Below are positions 23,001 through 31,639 of a stretch of DNA of 64,000 nt, one piece after another. Made by a program: the position numbers and the translations under genes. The DNA comes from Micrasema longulum (Eukaryota > Arthropoda > Insecta > Trichoptera > Brachycentridae): the NCBI GenBank assembly GCA_022494885.1, contig JAGVSM010005032.1, positions 186,001-250,000 of the forward strand, in the 5' to 3' direction. The notes under the pieces were generated by a model. That model was given only the letters and a program-made list of their open reading frames with translations, was not told the DNA's origin and ran no database searches. Each line of letters starts with the position of its first letter. Position 1 is the stretch's first letter.

Positions 23001-24388
23001 AATTAACAAGTAGGTAGTCATGTGATTGTTTATTTTTGCATAAAAATGTGTGCCTTAAAACAGGTTGTACCTAGTTAGGCAGACTAGACATAATCCAGAG
23101 AAATCTATTACCCAGGTATGTATGTAGTAGATAAGGAAATTGTCATTTTTGTTAATAAACCATTATTATTTTTATTATTCCACTAGTTCATGATCACTAG
23201 CGTTCGCTATATTTGCTCGTCCGATGGACGCTGATGTAAATAATGTGCTGGCAAATTTACAGATGAAACTTATTGAGCTTCAGGTGGATTTAGTGCTAAA
23301 ATCACAATTTAACAACATTGCTTTGACGGTTTTTTATAAATTATTTGTAGTTAAAGAAAAATATACAAATTTACACGCATTTTCAGAAAAATCATTTGTC
23401 TTTTTGGCAGCACATATACGAGTGAACAGTTTTTTTCGAGGATAAAACACACTAATTCAAACGATAACAGGTGAAAATCTCGAAAATTCTATGTGATTAT
23501 CCTTAAGGAGTTATAAACAGTTAGAACCTTGCGAGAATAAGAGAGGCGTCGGAAGACCTAAACAAATATGGTTAGACGACATAGCCCCTGTGTAGGGGGT
23601 AACAATTGGCTGCAGGCAGCAACTGAACGAAAGAAATGTAAGGGTATGGAAAAGGTCTATATGTAGCAGTGGAGGACAGAAGGCCGAAGAAGAAGAAAAA
23701 GATTATGTCGTTGATTATAAAAATGAAAATATATAAAAGAAGTAGCAACGTGAGTTGAGGAAATATGGATGTTCAAATAAAGGCAGAATGGTGAATGTTA
23801 CACAGTGTTTAATGTGGCCACTTAAACCAGCCAATAACAGGTCATAAGCCTTGTAAATGTCTAGACTTCCATATTTCCTTCTCAAAAATGTTTTCCCTCT
23901 CTGTTGCAATAAATTAAAAAAAGTGGCAACGTGTTTTATTCAATTTAATATTACTTTATTATGTTAAATAATTTGGTCCGGCCCTTGACTCGGAGACAGA
24001 ATGATAATTTGGCCGGACACCTGGGAAAGGTTGCCCATGCCTGCTCTAAAGCGTCCTTAAGTTGTAAAAAATCAAGTGAGCAGCTTAAAGCTGAAAAATA
24101 AACAAATCTTAACAAGAATAAAAAGTCTTATGAGGTTTTGGATGGATTTATACAAATCTTGGTTCAATTTAAAGATCGATTATTGATTAGAGTCCTGAAA
24201 ATTTCTCTTTCTTTGTGTGGAACAAACATATTAATTAGAGCATAGGTATAATAGTGTGATTGTGATTGCAGTATTTCTGCGAGCACTGCTGGGTGATTTT
24301 TCACAGCCAGCCAGGGAGAGAGTTCCACAAGCCGCTGGTCAAGGAGGGAGCTGACCGCCTGCGTGCCGTGCCCTTCCGCTGGTATTAG
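16940..24388 (+). CDS. orb2: orb2 / CPEB2-4 orthologue, 3' six exons
   Basis: Six exons (16940-17062, 17295-17407, 18929-19225, 20636-20737, 21318-21422, 24272-24388) join in frame to about 284 codons plus stop. CPEB proteins bind U-rich elements in mRNA 3' UTRs and control polyadenylation and translation; the Orb2 subfamily is known for roles in memory and spermatogenesis. Seen here: a linker (GLSGMMSPDCSSS, VERFSR), RRM1 with RNP2 KVFVGGLP and RNP1 KGYAFLLF, RRM2 with TVFVGGVP and GAGRVAFSN, then the C-terminal zinc-binding domain with C and H ligands (CDEC, HCGGKF, FFCANVNCLQYFCEHCW, FHSQPGREFHKP) and the end FRWY. VVDWPHKAE and PKGYAFLLFQ place it with CPEB2-4 rather than Orb/CPEB1. Every intron is GT-AG with matching phase. 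The long N-terminal region (polyQ-type in flies) is missing and not found upstream. AATAAA signals lie about 85 bp past the stop. Confidence 0.93.
17295..17407 (+). CDS. orb2: orb2 exon b: RRM1 core
   Basis: The acceptor is ttttgtggcag and the donor gtaaag. It encodes DEITSSFRRFGPLVVDWPHK through PPKGYAFLLFQ, including RNP1. Confidence 0.92.
18295..18555 (+). mobile_element. SINE-A full-length copy in orb2 intron
   Basis: It has a tRNA-like head with A-box 'tggtgtagtggtcagcgc' and B-box 'gggttcgattcccg', a body with 'agcgtaagactgatcatat', a tail 'ccctatgcaccgttaggtgc' and a (gatgat) end. There is no closing acceptor stem, so it is a SINE and not a tRNA gene. Confidence 0.85.
18929..19225 (+). 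CDS. orb2: orb2 exon c: end of RRM1 and most of RRM2
   Basis: The exon has 99 codons in phase 0 on both sides. It encodes LYLCVSSPTIK, VQVRPWRL, TVFVGGVPRPLRALELATIM, DRLYGAVCYAGIDTDP and ends at YPK. It is strongly GC-rich compared with the flanking introns, which creates long ORFs on the opposite strand. Confidence 0.95.
19318..19660 (-). mobile_element. LINE ORF2 C-terminal fragment in orb2 intron
   Basis: Over several frames the reverse strand reads RLRWAGHVQRMPNVRVPTRI-like, EDLAQLLQVANWK and, near its end, RKLRLDLV, matching the tail of an insect LINE reverse transcriptase. It is a different family from LINE-A, antisense to orb2 and fully decayed. Confidence 0.7.
20090..20275 (-). mobile_element. 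SINE-C copy in orb2 intron
   Basis: The reverse strand has a tRNA-like head with B-box 'gggtttgattctc' and the tail words 'gtgattgggcc' and 'ccttctggcctcttgt'. It is shared with copies at 28.14, 49.68 and 52.73 kb. Confidence 0.75.
20636..20737 (+). CDS. orb2: orb2 exon d: RRM2 end
   Basis: The exon has 34 codons: GAGRVAFSNQQSYIAAISAR and VQLQHGDIDKRVE, which match CPEB2-4 almost without change. The acceptor is atttttgcag and the donor gtctgt. Confidence 0.95.
21318..21422 (+). CDS. orb2: orb2 exon e: first half of zinc-binding domain
   Basis: The exon has 35 codons: VKPYVLDDQMCDEC, HCGGKFATFFCANVNCLQ. The usual family word is CGGKFAPFFCANVTC, so this copy has two conservative changes. Donor gtagat. 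Confidence 0.95.
21755..22015 (+). mobile_element. LINE-A 3' fragment in orb2 intron
   Basis: The ORF reads ARMNANVGQGRPRKTRRDQI and RACTRRWMNVEETRNVCQDR, then a stop-free YPYGEMA end. It is the extreme C-terminus of the LINE-A reverse transcriptase polyprotein, followed by its 3' tail. It ends about 150 bp before the hAT insertion. Confidence 0.8.
22333..22910 (+). pseudogene. LINE endonuclease (APE-type) fragment inside the hAT
   Basis: Three frames together read as an apurinic-like endonuclease of CR1/Jockey-group LINEs: NIRSIHHNFNEFL, EIIIFSECWL, IIAIYHSPATQNIDNFLTQF, IIIGDLNININ and GFEATIDNTIMTR. The GDLN motif carries active-site residues of the family. Frames shift at about 22490 and 22635. 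Confidence 0.8.
23224..23500 (+). pseudogene. hAT transposase C-terminal fragment (DUF4371 / ZBED5-like)
   Basis: The ORF reads LANLQMKLIELQVDLVLKSQ, FNNIALTVFYKLF, YTNLHAFSEKSFVFLAAHIR and, after a stop, TGENLENSM. This matches the end of GTF2IRD2/ZBED5-type hAT transposases, which includes the C-terminal dimerisation region. An in-frame stop at about 23443 and lack of upstream domains make it a pseudogene. It lies within the hAT ends at 22175 and 24043 in the expected orientation. Confidence 0.75.
23525..23695 (+). mobile_element. LINE C-terminal tail fragment
   Basis: The frames read NKRGVGRPKQIWLDDIA and RQQLNERNVRVWKR-like, then CSSGGQKAEEEEKD, the usual end of an insect LINE reverse transcriptase. 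It is a further insertion in the hAT shell. Confidence 0.65.
23735..23930 (+). repeat. repeat C, X segment
   Basis: 'aatggtgaatgttacacagt' begins, 'gtaaatgtctagacttccat' follows, and 'ctctctgttgca' ends this segment, as at 40.3 and 60.2 kb. Only the X part is present. Confidence 0.7.
24272..24388 (+). CDS. orb2: orb2 terminal exon f
   Basis: It encodes YFCEHCWVIFHSQPGREFHK, PLVKEGADRLRAVPFRWY and a TAG stop. The acceptor is ttgtgattgcag. It completes the ZZ-like zinc-binding fold. Confidence 0.95.
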   Translation, partial: YFCEHCWVIFHSQPGREFHKPLVKEGADRLRAVPFRWY

Positions 24389-24472
24389 AGTCATGCATTT
24401 TTTTGAAAGATGAAGATTTTATTTAATTATTTAAATAATCTGTTATGTAATATTATAGTAAATTCTTTAGTA

Positions 24473-24485
24473 AATAAAAAATAAA
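24473..24485 (+). promoter_or_regulatory. orb2 polyadenylation signals
   Basis: Two overlapping AATAAA hexamers lie about 85-97 bp after the orb2 stop. In AT-rich DNA this word is common, so use is inferred. Confidence 0.4.
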
Positions 24486-24499
24486 ACCCAATTAAAGTG

Positions 24500-26029
24500 A
24501 AAAAAATCAATGCCAATTTCACTATTCCTGTCAAAATTTTGGCAGAGTATTTTTTTTACTCTAGTTTTTAAGTGATATATTTAATTTTGAATAGTTCAAC
24601 TTCTTTGTATGGTTATTTATTTTTGTAATACAAAAATGATATAATATTTTAATATAATTAAGTATTTCCATACATTTCTTAGATTTTCCAGCCGTTCGGA
24701 TGAACAATGAGGTTTTCAAAGTTATTATGCCATGTGCCATATGCAGTCTTTTCCAATGTTTCGGATCACATCACAGTGTCTGTCATTAGGTTTGATATTA
24801 TTTATGTAGATATATATTATACGACATTATATACCGTGTTGTATAGATTAACAAGCTGCATATTACAACGACTGCAATATGGTACAAATCCCAAGTACAC
24901 GATATTACATTGCTGTAATGCATACCGAAACATTGGAAAAGAGTGCGAAGAGCACACGACATAATAACCCAGAAAAACTCATTGTGCATTTCTGTACATA
25001 TCAATAGGGACGAAACATATATAACTGATTTTTTAAAGCTCTTTAAATGAATCTTTTAATCCCGGTGAGTACAAAAGACTGAATTTTACATAGATTTAAT
25101 TAAAAAATTATTTCATTTCACAAAATCGATAAAAATCTATAAATTTGTATCAGAATTTTAAAACCATAAAAACTTTTCTCAAAAAAGTATTTTACAATGT
25201 TTAAAGCAACACTCCAATTTAGTACAGACAGGTGAACGAATTTTCATTATTGGACGTATGATTTGTATTCAAGGGACAAGAAAGATGTTTATTGTATTGT
25301 TTTGCAAATGGTTAATTTACCAAACCAACAATACAATTTACATCAGAAAAAAGCTTATGAAAAGTACATTGTTTTTTAACAGAACACCTAGATAATTAAT
25401 AATAGACAAAAATACAATATAATTCAATTAAATTATCACTTTACTTTTCCAAATAATTGGCTTTTTGTTTCTGATGCGGTATCTGAAGAATGGTTTTTCA
25501 AAACATCAAGGATATTTAAATGTCATTCTTACCTATTGCAAAGAAATTAAAAAGATGCTTATTGAAATAATCAAAATGACAGTTTCATCACACATTAGAT
25601 TAAAAAAAGTTACTAATAGTGCCCATTAATTTATTGATGAGATTTTAAAATTTTAACATTTTACTACCCAAGTATTTATAATCCGAGAGAAATGAAAGTA
25701 TTATTGGGACAAATGTTCTTTTAAAATACACTTTTTGCATGCATTTTAACTGCTTGTCTATTGAGACATATATTAATATTGTCATTTGATCTGTGTTAAT
25801 ATGTAAACCTACTTTTGTGGCAATTTTAAGAAATCAATCTATGGATATGTTTTTTTCATTTTGATTTTTATAACTTTGTTTCCTGTAAAAGTTAAAATAA
25901 TTGCTTAGTACAACAAATATTTATTTAATTGGAATATGTTATCATTTTAGAAATTGGAAATGACGAATAATAGTATAAATGAAATCAAATTATAAAATAA
26001 CATTAAATGTTATTAAATATTTGTATATA
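24500..26029. other. AT-rich intergenic DNA
   Basis: No gene, RNA or repeat copy could be supported. Confidence 0.4.
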
Positions 26030-26231
26030 ACCACTTACTGAAATTTCTATGTCTTTCATTTTCGAGACGTACCCGTCTGTTAGTCAGGACACGAAATAAA
26101 ACCAACATGCAAAACCCACTATGCACCTTCACCATAGTTGTTGCACAAAAATATAAAACCAAAATGCCATGCGTTGCATCGCAGACGGGTACGTCTCAAA
26201 ACCGGTAGACATAGAAAAGTCGGTAAGTGGT
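26030..26231. mobile_element. MITE, 202 bp, TA target duplication
   Basis: The ends 'accacttactgaaa' and 'gtcggtaagtggt' are inverted. The inverted arms extend inward through 'ctatgtc' / 'gacatag' to 'gagacgtacccgtctg' / 'cagacgggtacgtctc'. A TA lies on each side (26028-26029 and 26232-26233). It has no coding capacity; the TA target suggests mobilisation by a Tc1/mariner-type transposase. Confidence 0.8.
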
Positions 26232-26239
26232 TAAATACA

Positions 26240-27520
26240 AATATTTAATAACATTTAGAAAAATGTTTGACCACAAAGTTAATATTTTAAATATCAATAA
26301 TAATAAAATATTAACATTTCAATTGAATTTGCATTATACAAATCAACAAACAAATTAAATAATAATTTGCCCAAATTATTCCTCTTTATTATTTATTAAC
26401 GTAGATGATACAATTGTAAAATAAATAATATGTTTTTCACTGTTATTGTTTCAAATATATACATTTTATTTATTGCTGAATCTTATACTATTAAGTTATT
26501 CAAGTGCTTTGTGTGAAAAGTAACTATCTCATTAATTTATCTTTTCCGGCAAAATAATTTATTTTCTTCTTAAATCTTATTAAAATGTAATTTTCTTGTT
26601 TTAATTGTTTATAAATATAATTATAAATATTTGAAAAAATGTTTTTCATTGTAGTTTTTGTACATACGCAAAGGATATTGAAAATGATGCACAATAGTTA
26701 TTGAATCAGTATTACTAGTAAAATGAAGTAAACGGTTGACAATGTGGTACAAAAACTAAGAACGATATTTAAATGGAAAGAGGAATATAACATGCTTTGT
26801 TAAAAAAATATAGGTACAGTCCATTCAAATCTTTAATAAACTTTGCTTATGTTTCCATATAAATCATGCAAACATTGGTTCTCCAACGAGCACAGACACA
26901 GGATCATTAAAATTTGAACGCGCTGTATTTGTTTCTATTATTCATAAATTATACTCGTATTTATAATGAATTTTGAAAATTATGTTTTTGATGCGCTTCA
27001 GAGGTCAGAAAACAGATAAATCTAATAACAGTGAATAAAGCGGTTGGTAGAAGGTATGTTGAAATAAAAAATGTATATAATGAATGTAAAAAGAGAGTAG
27101 AACAAGTAGTGAAAAAACAATAAAAAACACCCGGGTACTTAAATTTCTCTCATAGTTAAAAACAAAAATTTTACTGTCCATAAAATAAAAACCGTTTAAA
27201 ATATTTTCATAATTTTAATGATCACTTGCCAAATTAATACGGTTAATAAGTATATGTTTCATGGATTTGGGAAGTTTCCATCCCTGCGCTTTATTTCTTT
27301 CACGAAAATATATTTTCAATTAAAATAATACTTTTGAATGTTTTTTATTTGGGGGTTAAATTCTTTTTCTACAGTGACTACACTTAACACTGACAAACGC
27401 TTGTATAAAAAAACCGGTTTTTTAAATAATGAGGGTTGCTCTCTTTTTCTCAAATACGGTTGATTTCAATAAATCAATTCAGTGGCAGTGATTTTATGAA
27501 ATTTTCAGTTAGGTAAATGT
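26240..27520. other. AT-rich intergenic DNA
   Basis: No gene supported. A short stretch at 27035-27125 reads VGRRYVEIKNVYNECKKRVE in one frame and might be a LINE linker, but is too short to call. Confidence 0.35.
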
Positions 27521-27527
27521 TAGGTAA

Positions 27528-27632
27528 CCGTCGGATATTGAATTACTATCCGGTATCCAGCTGGATATTGAGCTACTATCCGTTATCCGGGTAGTAAAAT
27601 TAGGCTGGATACTGGATTTCCGTTTATCTCTA
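27528..27632. repeat. short tandem repeat with hAT-like end
   Basis: Two units of about 30 bp share 'ggatattga', 'tactatccg' and 'tatcc'. The block ends 'ccgtttatctctag', resembling the TAGAGATR terminus seen at 8246. Confidence 0.5.
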
Positions 27633-28141
27633 GTAACAAGGTGTCAAAATGAGAATTGCCGAAGGAAAGGAAATCAAAATGACCAAGAAAGCCCAAAAAA
27701 ATATCAAAATATTGAGTTCTCCAGAATTGGAGAGTGATAAAAAAATCCCATAACAGTAATGAAAGTGGATCTATGATAACAGTAAAAGGAAAAGATTTTA
27801 ACAGAAAAATTTCTTGCTATAAAACAGAAGCTTTTCTGCGCATTTTTTTTTCTCTTATTTATTATGGATAACTTATATAGCGCCATTTTCGTAATAAAAT
27901 ACCTCAAGGGCGCTTTACATGGTGATTCTATTGTTAAGTTAATTTAATTGAAGCTTTTAAATTTGTAATTTAATTAAAATAATTTATTTTGTTGTCACGT
28001 GCTACGGATTTATTCAAATGATTTAGAGAACAAGTGGGTTTTAAGCTTTTTCCGAAACATCACTTCACTTTCACAGCCTCGCACCTCTGCTTTCATGCCA
28101 TAGGGCCTGCGACCGCATATGCGCGTTCACTAAATTTAGTG

Positions 28142-28205
28142 CGCTTTGCACCACAACAGGCCAGGAGGCCCAATTACAGTGTTGAATTACATCACAGAAT
28201 ACCCA
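28142..28205 (-). mobile_element. SINE-C tail fragment
   Basis: 'tgcaccacaacaggcc' and 'aggcccaattacagt' match the tail of SINE-C at 20.1 and 52.87 kb (reversed). Confidence 0.6.
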
Positions 28206-28289
28206 CACGGGCCATTGCTTCTCTGTACAAGGACAGCGCAGCATGTGTTAGGGTAAAAAAAACTCACATCGTGGTTTGACATTCCTAAA

Positions 28290-29135
28290 TGAGTCAAACA
28301 GGGATGTGTGGTGTAACCATGGCTTTTCAAAGTACGTATTGATAATTATATGAAAGAACTGAAATCTTTGACTGGGAGCAAAAATGGGTGATTTAACTGT
28401 CAATTGTCTTTTGTATGCTGATGATGCCGTGTTTCTTGTTAGCAAACAAAAAGGACCTGCAATACTTGTTAACAAGAGTCTACAATATATGATAAAACAA
28501 ATGTGATAATTTTTGAAAGAAGTAAAAGTATGATTAAATATGAGATTACTGCGAATGGGGCTATACTGAAATAGGTGAAGAAATTTGTATATCTAGGAAG
28601 TATGTTTACTAGGGATGGAATGATTGAGAAAGAAGTTGAAAGGAGGGTGAGTGCCGGGAACAGAGTGAACGACGCACTTAAATCAACCTTGACAAAAAAA
28701 TGTTTGTCGAAAGAGGGAAAATTAGCAGTTCACAATAGAGTCCTGGTGCAGACCCTGATGTATGGGAGTGCAGAGTGGAATTGGAAACACAAGGATAAAA
28801 GTGGGCTGAATGCTGTCAAAATTTGATATCTCAGGCGAATGTGTGGAAAAATGATGTACAAATATTGAGATCCGTACATAATGTAAGGCTAAGAGAAGTA
28901 TTATCAACAAAGTAAAAAAAGGAGGTCTGCATTTTGTACATGTAGAGCGAATGAACAGTAAAATAATGACTAAAAAGATTTATAATGCCAATGTTAAAGG
29001 ATGCAGAAATCGAGGAAGACCGGGAAAGATATGGCATGACTAAATCCAACAAATATTTTAAGATGGACATGTCAGAAGTCGGAATAATCGGCCTATGAAA
29101 GTGATGCAAAGAAAGAGTGATATGGGAAACAACAT
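28290..29135 (+). pseudogene. LINE-A reverse transcriptase, 3' half
   Basis: Joined by eye over a few frame breaks, the strand reads VKQGCVV, DNYMKELKSLTG, the catalytic LLYADDAVFLVS, then FVYLGSMFTRDG, EKEVERRVSAGNRVNDAL, YGSAEWNW, HVERMNS, NVKGCRNRGRPGKIWHD. This order is that of RTE-like insect LINEs. The YADD box is intact, but stops near 28314, 28505, 28825 and 29043 kill the ORF. It is the most complete LINE-A copy in the window. Confidence 0.85.
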
Positions 29136-29139
29136 GATA

Positions 29140-29795
29140 ATCTCTTTTTTGATTATGCTTTGTAATTTTAGAGATAGGGAATTCATTTAGTGGTTTATTC
29201 TTGATAAAACTATTTTGGAAAAAGTATAAGTTAAACTTTCGATGGCGATTATATTTTCACTTGGAGCTAAGGTCGCTTATGCTAGAAACACTATTGTAAA
29301 GGGGAATAATATGTAAAGTTTTAATGAATTAGTCTGTAATAATTATATTAAGATCTTCGTATTTTATTTCAACTGATCCCAGAATGGATGTGAAAAAAAA
29401 ACCAAGTTAAATGAGTTTTTAGACAATTAACTAAAATTTGGGTATCATAATCAAGAAAAGTAAATGAAACAAAAACATTTGCGCTTTATATCAGTTTATT
29501 TATAGTTGATTAAAAGTCTAAAGCTGTACAGTAAAAAGTATGAAAATTCTATTGGAAGAATGGATCGTAGCAACCATTATTATAACATATAAAAATATAA
29601 GTCATATTGCGAAAAATCGTGTCAATATTTTCAGTCTTCCTTCAATAAAAAAATTTCTGAATTTGATTTTTCACAGTGTATGTAATGATAAACAATTGAT
29701 AATATAGAGATGAAAATTATGAATAATAATATAAATAAAAAAAAAACACAAATTTACCAGAAGATTAACATAAAACAAATCGTATGGAGTTTATA
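29140..29795. other. AT-rich DNA downstream of Ssu72
   Basis: It probably includes the Ssu72 3' UTR. The minus-strand AATAAA nearest the stop with good spacing is near 29495-29500. Nothing else was recognised. Confidence 0.35.
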
Positions 29796-29799
29796 ACTA

Positions 29800-30384
29800 T
29801 TAATAAAACAAAACACAATTCAAAATTGACCTATTACATTTGCCTTCAAATTCATGAAGTAATTCATCGATATCATTATCTAAATCAGAGCTCTGTGCCA
29901 TTATCGAAACCATATCACTTATTAGAAATGCTCCGATGGTAGCTTCTTCGTGGTTATCTTGAATGTCAATATTGATTATATGCACAGGTTGACTATGGCG
30001 TGAGGGCTGAGAGGAAAGCCATTCTACGACTTGATCATACACCCTTTCTTCACATGTAATTATTACATCGAACCTTTCTTCCGAAACCTGGAACTTTTCT
30101 GGGTGAGGTTTTATTCTTCTATTTCTGTCTAACATATGAAGAAGACCATTTTGTGTGTAGAAAGATTTATCTTTTTCCATCAAATCGTTGTATATATCGT
30201 CATACAGCACTCCGAACTCGTAACAATTCGGTCTATCAGCAGAAACACCAGGTAACTTGACTTTTTCTCCAGTACCAAATGATTTCACTCTGAATCCTTT
30301 CTTGGCTAGGAAAGCGTGAGCTTCCATGCTACGGTTCATGTTGGACGAACAAATGACAGCGACGTATAAATCTGAATCAGTCAT
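29800..30384 (-). CDS. Ssu72: Ssu72, RNA polymerase II CTD phosphatase
   Basis: A single uninterrupted ORF of 194 residues, the normal family length. Ssu72 is a nuclear cysteine phosphatase that removes phosphate from Ser5 and Ser7 of the RNA polymerase II C-terminal repeat and works in 3'-end processing and termination. Seen here: the signature CX5R loop CSSNMNR with nucleophile C12 and R18, the VKLPG region, YTQNGLLHMLDRNRR, the CEERVYDQVVEWL segment, and NIDIQDNHEEATIGAFLI, where D143 matches the family's general acid; the end is the typical VLFY. All catalytic residues are present. The start ATG gives MTDSDLYVAVICS, as in other insects. It has no intron, so it could be the ancestral intronless insect form or a retrocopy; a conserved full ORF argues that it works. 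Confidence 0.95.
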   Translation of the reverse strand: MTDSDLYVAVICSSNMNRSMEAHAFLAKKGFRVKSFGTGEKVKLPGVSADRPNCYEFGVLYDDIYNDLMEKDKSFYTQNGLLHMLDRNRRIKPHPEKFQVSEERFDVIITCEERVYDQVVEWLSSQPSRHSQPVHIINIDIQDNHEEATIGAFLISDMVSIMAQSSDLDNDIDELLHEFEGKCNRSILNCVLFY

Positions 30385-30399
30385 TTTTAATTATAAAAT

Positions 30400-31170
30400 A
30401 ACCCCTCAAATATAATAATAGGGATGATTTTAACTGAATCCGCTGCTTTTAAAAGTTGTATCCATTGATTGTCAAACGGGTCCAAACAATAAAATTTCTA
30501 AATCCCAGTTCATGTTAATTTGATAACTAATAAGGCAAGATTGTGTTGTTGATATATTTATCATAATTTTATTAACGAATATGGCAGAAAAATGTGATTA
30601 ATACGAACACAAACTTATTTATATTAAACCGGGTTCCCAGCAAAAGTGACGTTTACTGCATGCTGAAACAGAGAATAGAAAGTCAGAGAAAATAACCAAA
30701 GATGAACGCGTATTTCGATGAAGCACACACTCAACCATAAACAATTGTCGACTGTAAAAATAATAACACGACCAAAAAAATGTTCAGAGCCTATACAAAT
30801 TTTATAATAAATTGTAAAACACAAAAATATATGTAAAATCATTGATAATAATTATTTAATTACTCCATCACGATAATGGCTTTATCTTTTTAAAAGCCAA
30901 AGCGCAGCACGAAAAACAGATGATAGTTCTTTAATGTAAATGGGCTGTTTAGCATAATAATTATTTTCTCTGAATACATAAGTCTTGACATTGTAATAAC
31001 GTATGTTTTGATTTAAGATCTGATCATTTTATTAAACAAAAAAATAATTTAATAAATTGTGTTTCACAGTGTATTGGGAGAAAAATAAAAATACCGTTCT
31101 CTATGTGAAATAAAACCAGAATCTCAGAAAAGTAATTTCAACTCGATAGCTACTCTCAGATAAAAATAAT
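30400..31170. other. region upstream of Ssu72
   Basis: AT-rich sequence with no clear CpG or TATA promoter and no neighbouring gene seen. Confidence 0.35.
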
Positions 31171-31174
31171 GAAA

Positions 31175-31234
31175 AAGATAATCAAGTGTCACTAAAAATA
31201 ATTTTAATTATTTTTAGTGACACTTGATTATCTT
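31175..31234. repeat. perfect 60-bp palindrome
   Basis: Two 29-bp arms (outer word 'aagataatcaagtgtcacta') are exact inverted copies around a TT centre. It could extrude or form a hairpin. Confidence 0.9.
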
Positions 31235-31279
31235 GATATTAAAAACAATTATGTCACAAAAAATAATTTTACTCTTTTT

Positions 31280-31636
31280 TTAAGGTCCCGGTTGATCATT
31301 TTTTTTAAACAACTCTTTTTTAGATAAAATGTCCTCCTCAATAGTTATACGTTTGTTGATGCATTCTTCTTCGTTGTCGGATTCGTTTATTTCAATTGCA
31401 GGGACATTATGGCATGACAAGCCCCGACAGAAATGACAGTGAACAGAGCACTTTGGCCCTGTTTTCTGGCACGTGCAACCTCGTCTAGTGCACCTTCTAC
31501 GGCACTTGCAAGAAATGAATTTTAAGAGAGCTTGAGGAGCTTGGTCTTTTAGTGAAAAGGCCATGAAAAAACGAAGAACGAAAACGAGCTTGGTCTTTTG
31601 TTGAAGTGACGGGTTTTTTTTTGTATCAATTGACAA
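31280..31636 (-). CDS. cysteine-rich CXC-like ORF, probably the end of a mobile or multicopy gene
   Basis: A 118-codon ORF. Residues about 38-80 form a cysteine cluster (CKCRRRCTRRGCTCQKTG, KCSVHCHFCRGLSCHNV) like tesmin/TSO1-type CXC zinc-binding repeats, preceded by APQALLKFIS and followed by an acidic tail (ESDNEEEC). In insects such tails end many uncharacterised multicopy proteins. The first ~30 residues (before LKDQAP) look unrelated, and the DNA there shares 'aaaggccatgaaaaaacgaa' with 6830-6850, so the true upstream exon is probably missing. A broken copy is more likely than a working gene. Confidence 0.45.
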   Translation of the reverse strand: MSIDTKKNPSLQQKTKLVFVLRFFMAFSLKDQAPQALLKFISCKCRRRCTRRGCTCQKTGPKCSVHCHFCRGLSCHNVPAIEINESDNEEECINKRITIEEDILSKKELFKKNDQPGP

Positions 31637-31639
31637 CTG

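Larger units (their letters stand above)
22175..24043 (+). mobile_element. hAT transposon with target-site duplication
   Basis: The left end 'catatatgggcaacc' and the right end 'ggttgcccatgcctg' form inverted ends of the hAT type (CAGGCATGGGCAACC). They are flanked by 8-bp duplications gtctaaag (22167-22174) and ctctaaag (24044-24051), 7 of 8 identical. The 3' third codes for the end of a hAT transposase (see 23224-23500). The rest is occupied by LINE pieces and repeat C, so the element is a shell. It lies wholly in the last orb2 intron. Confidence 0.85.
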
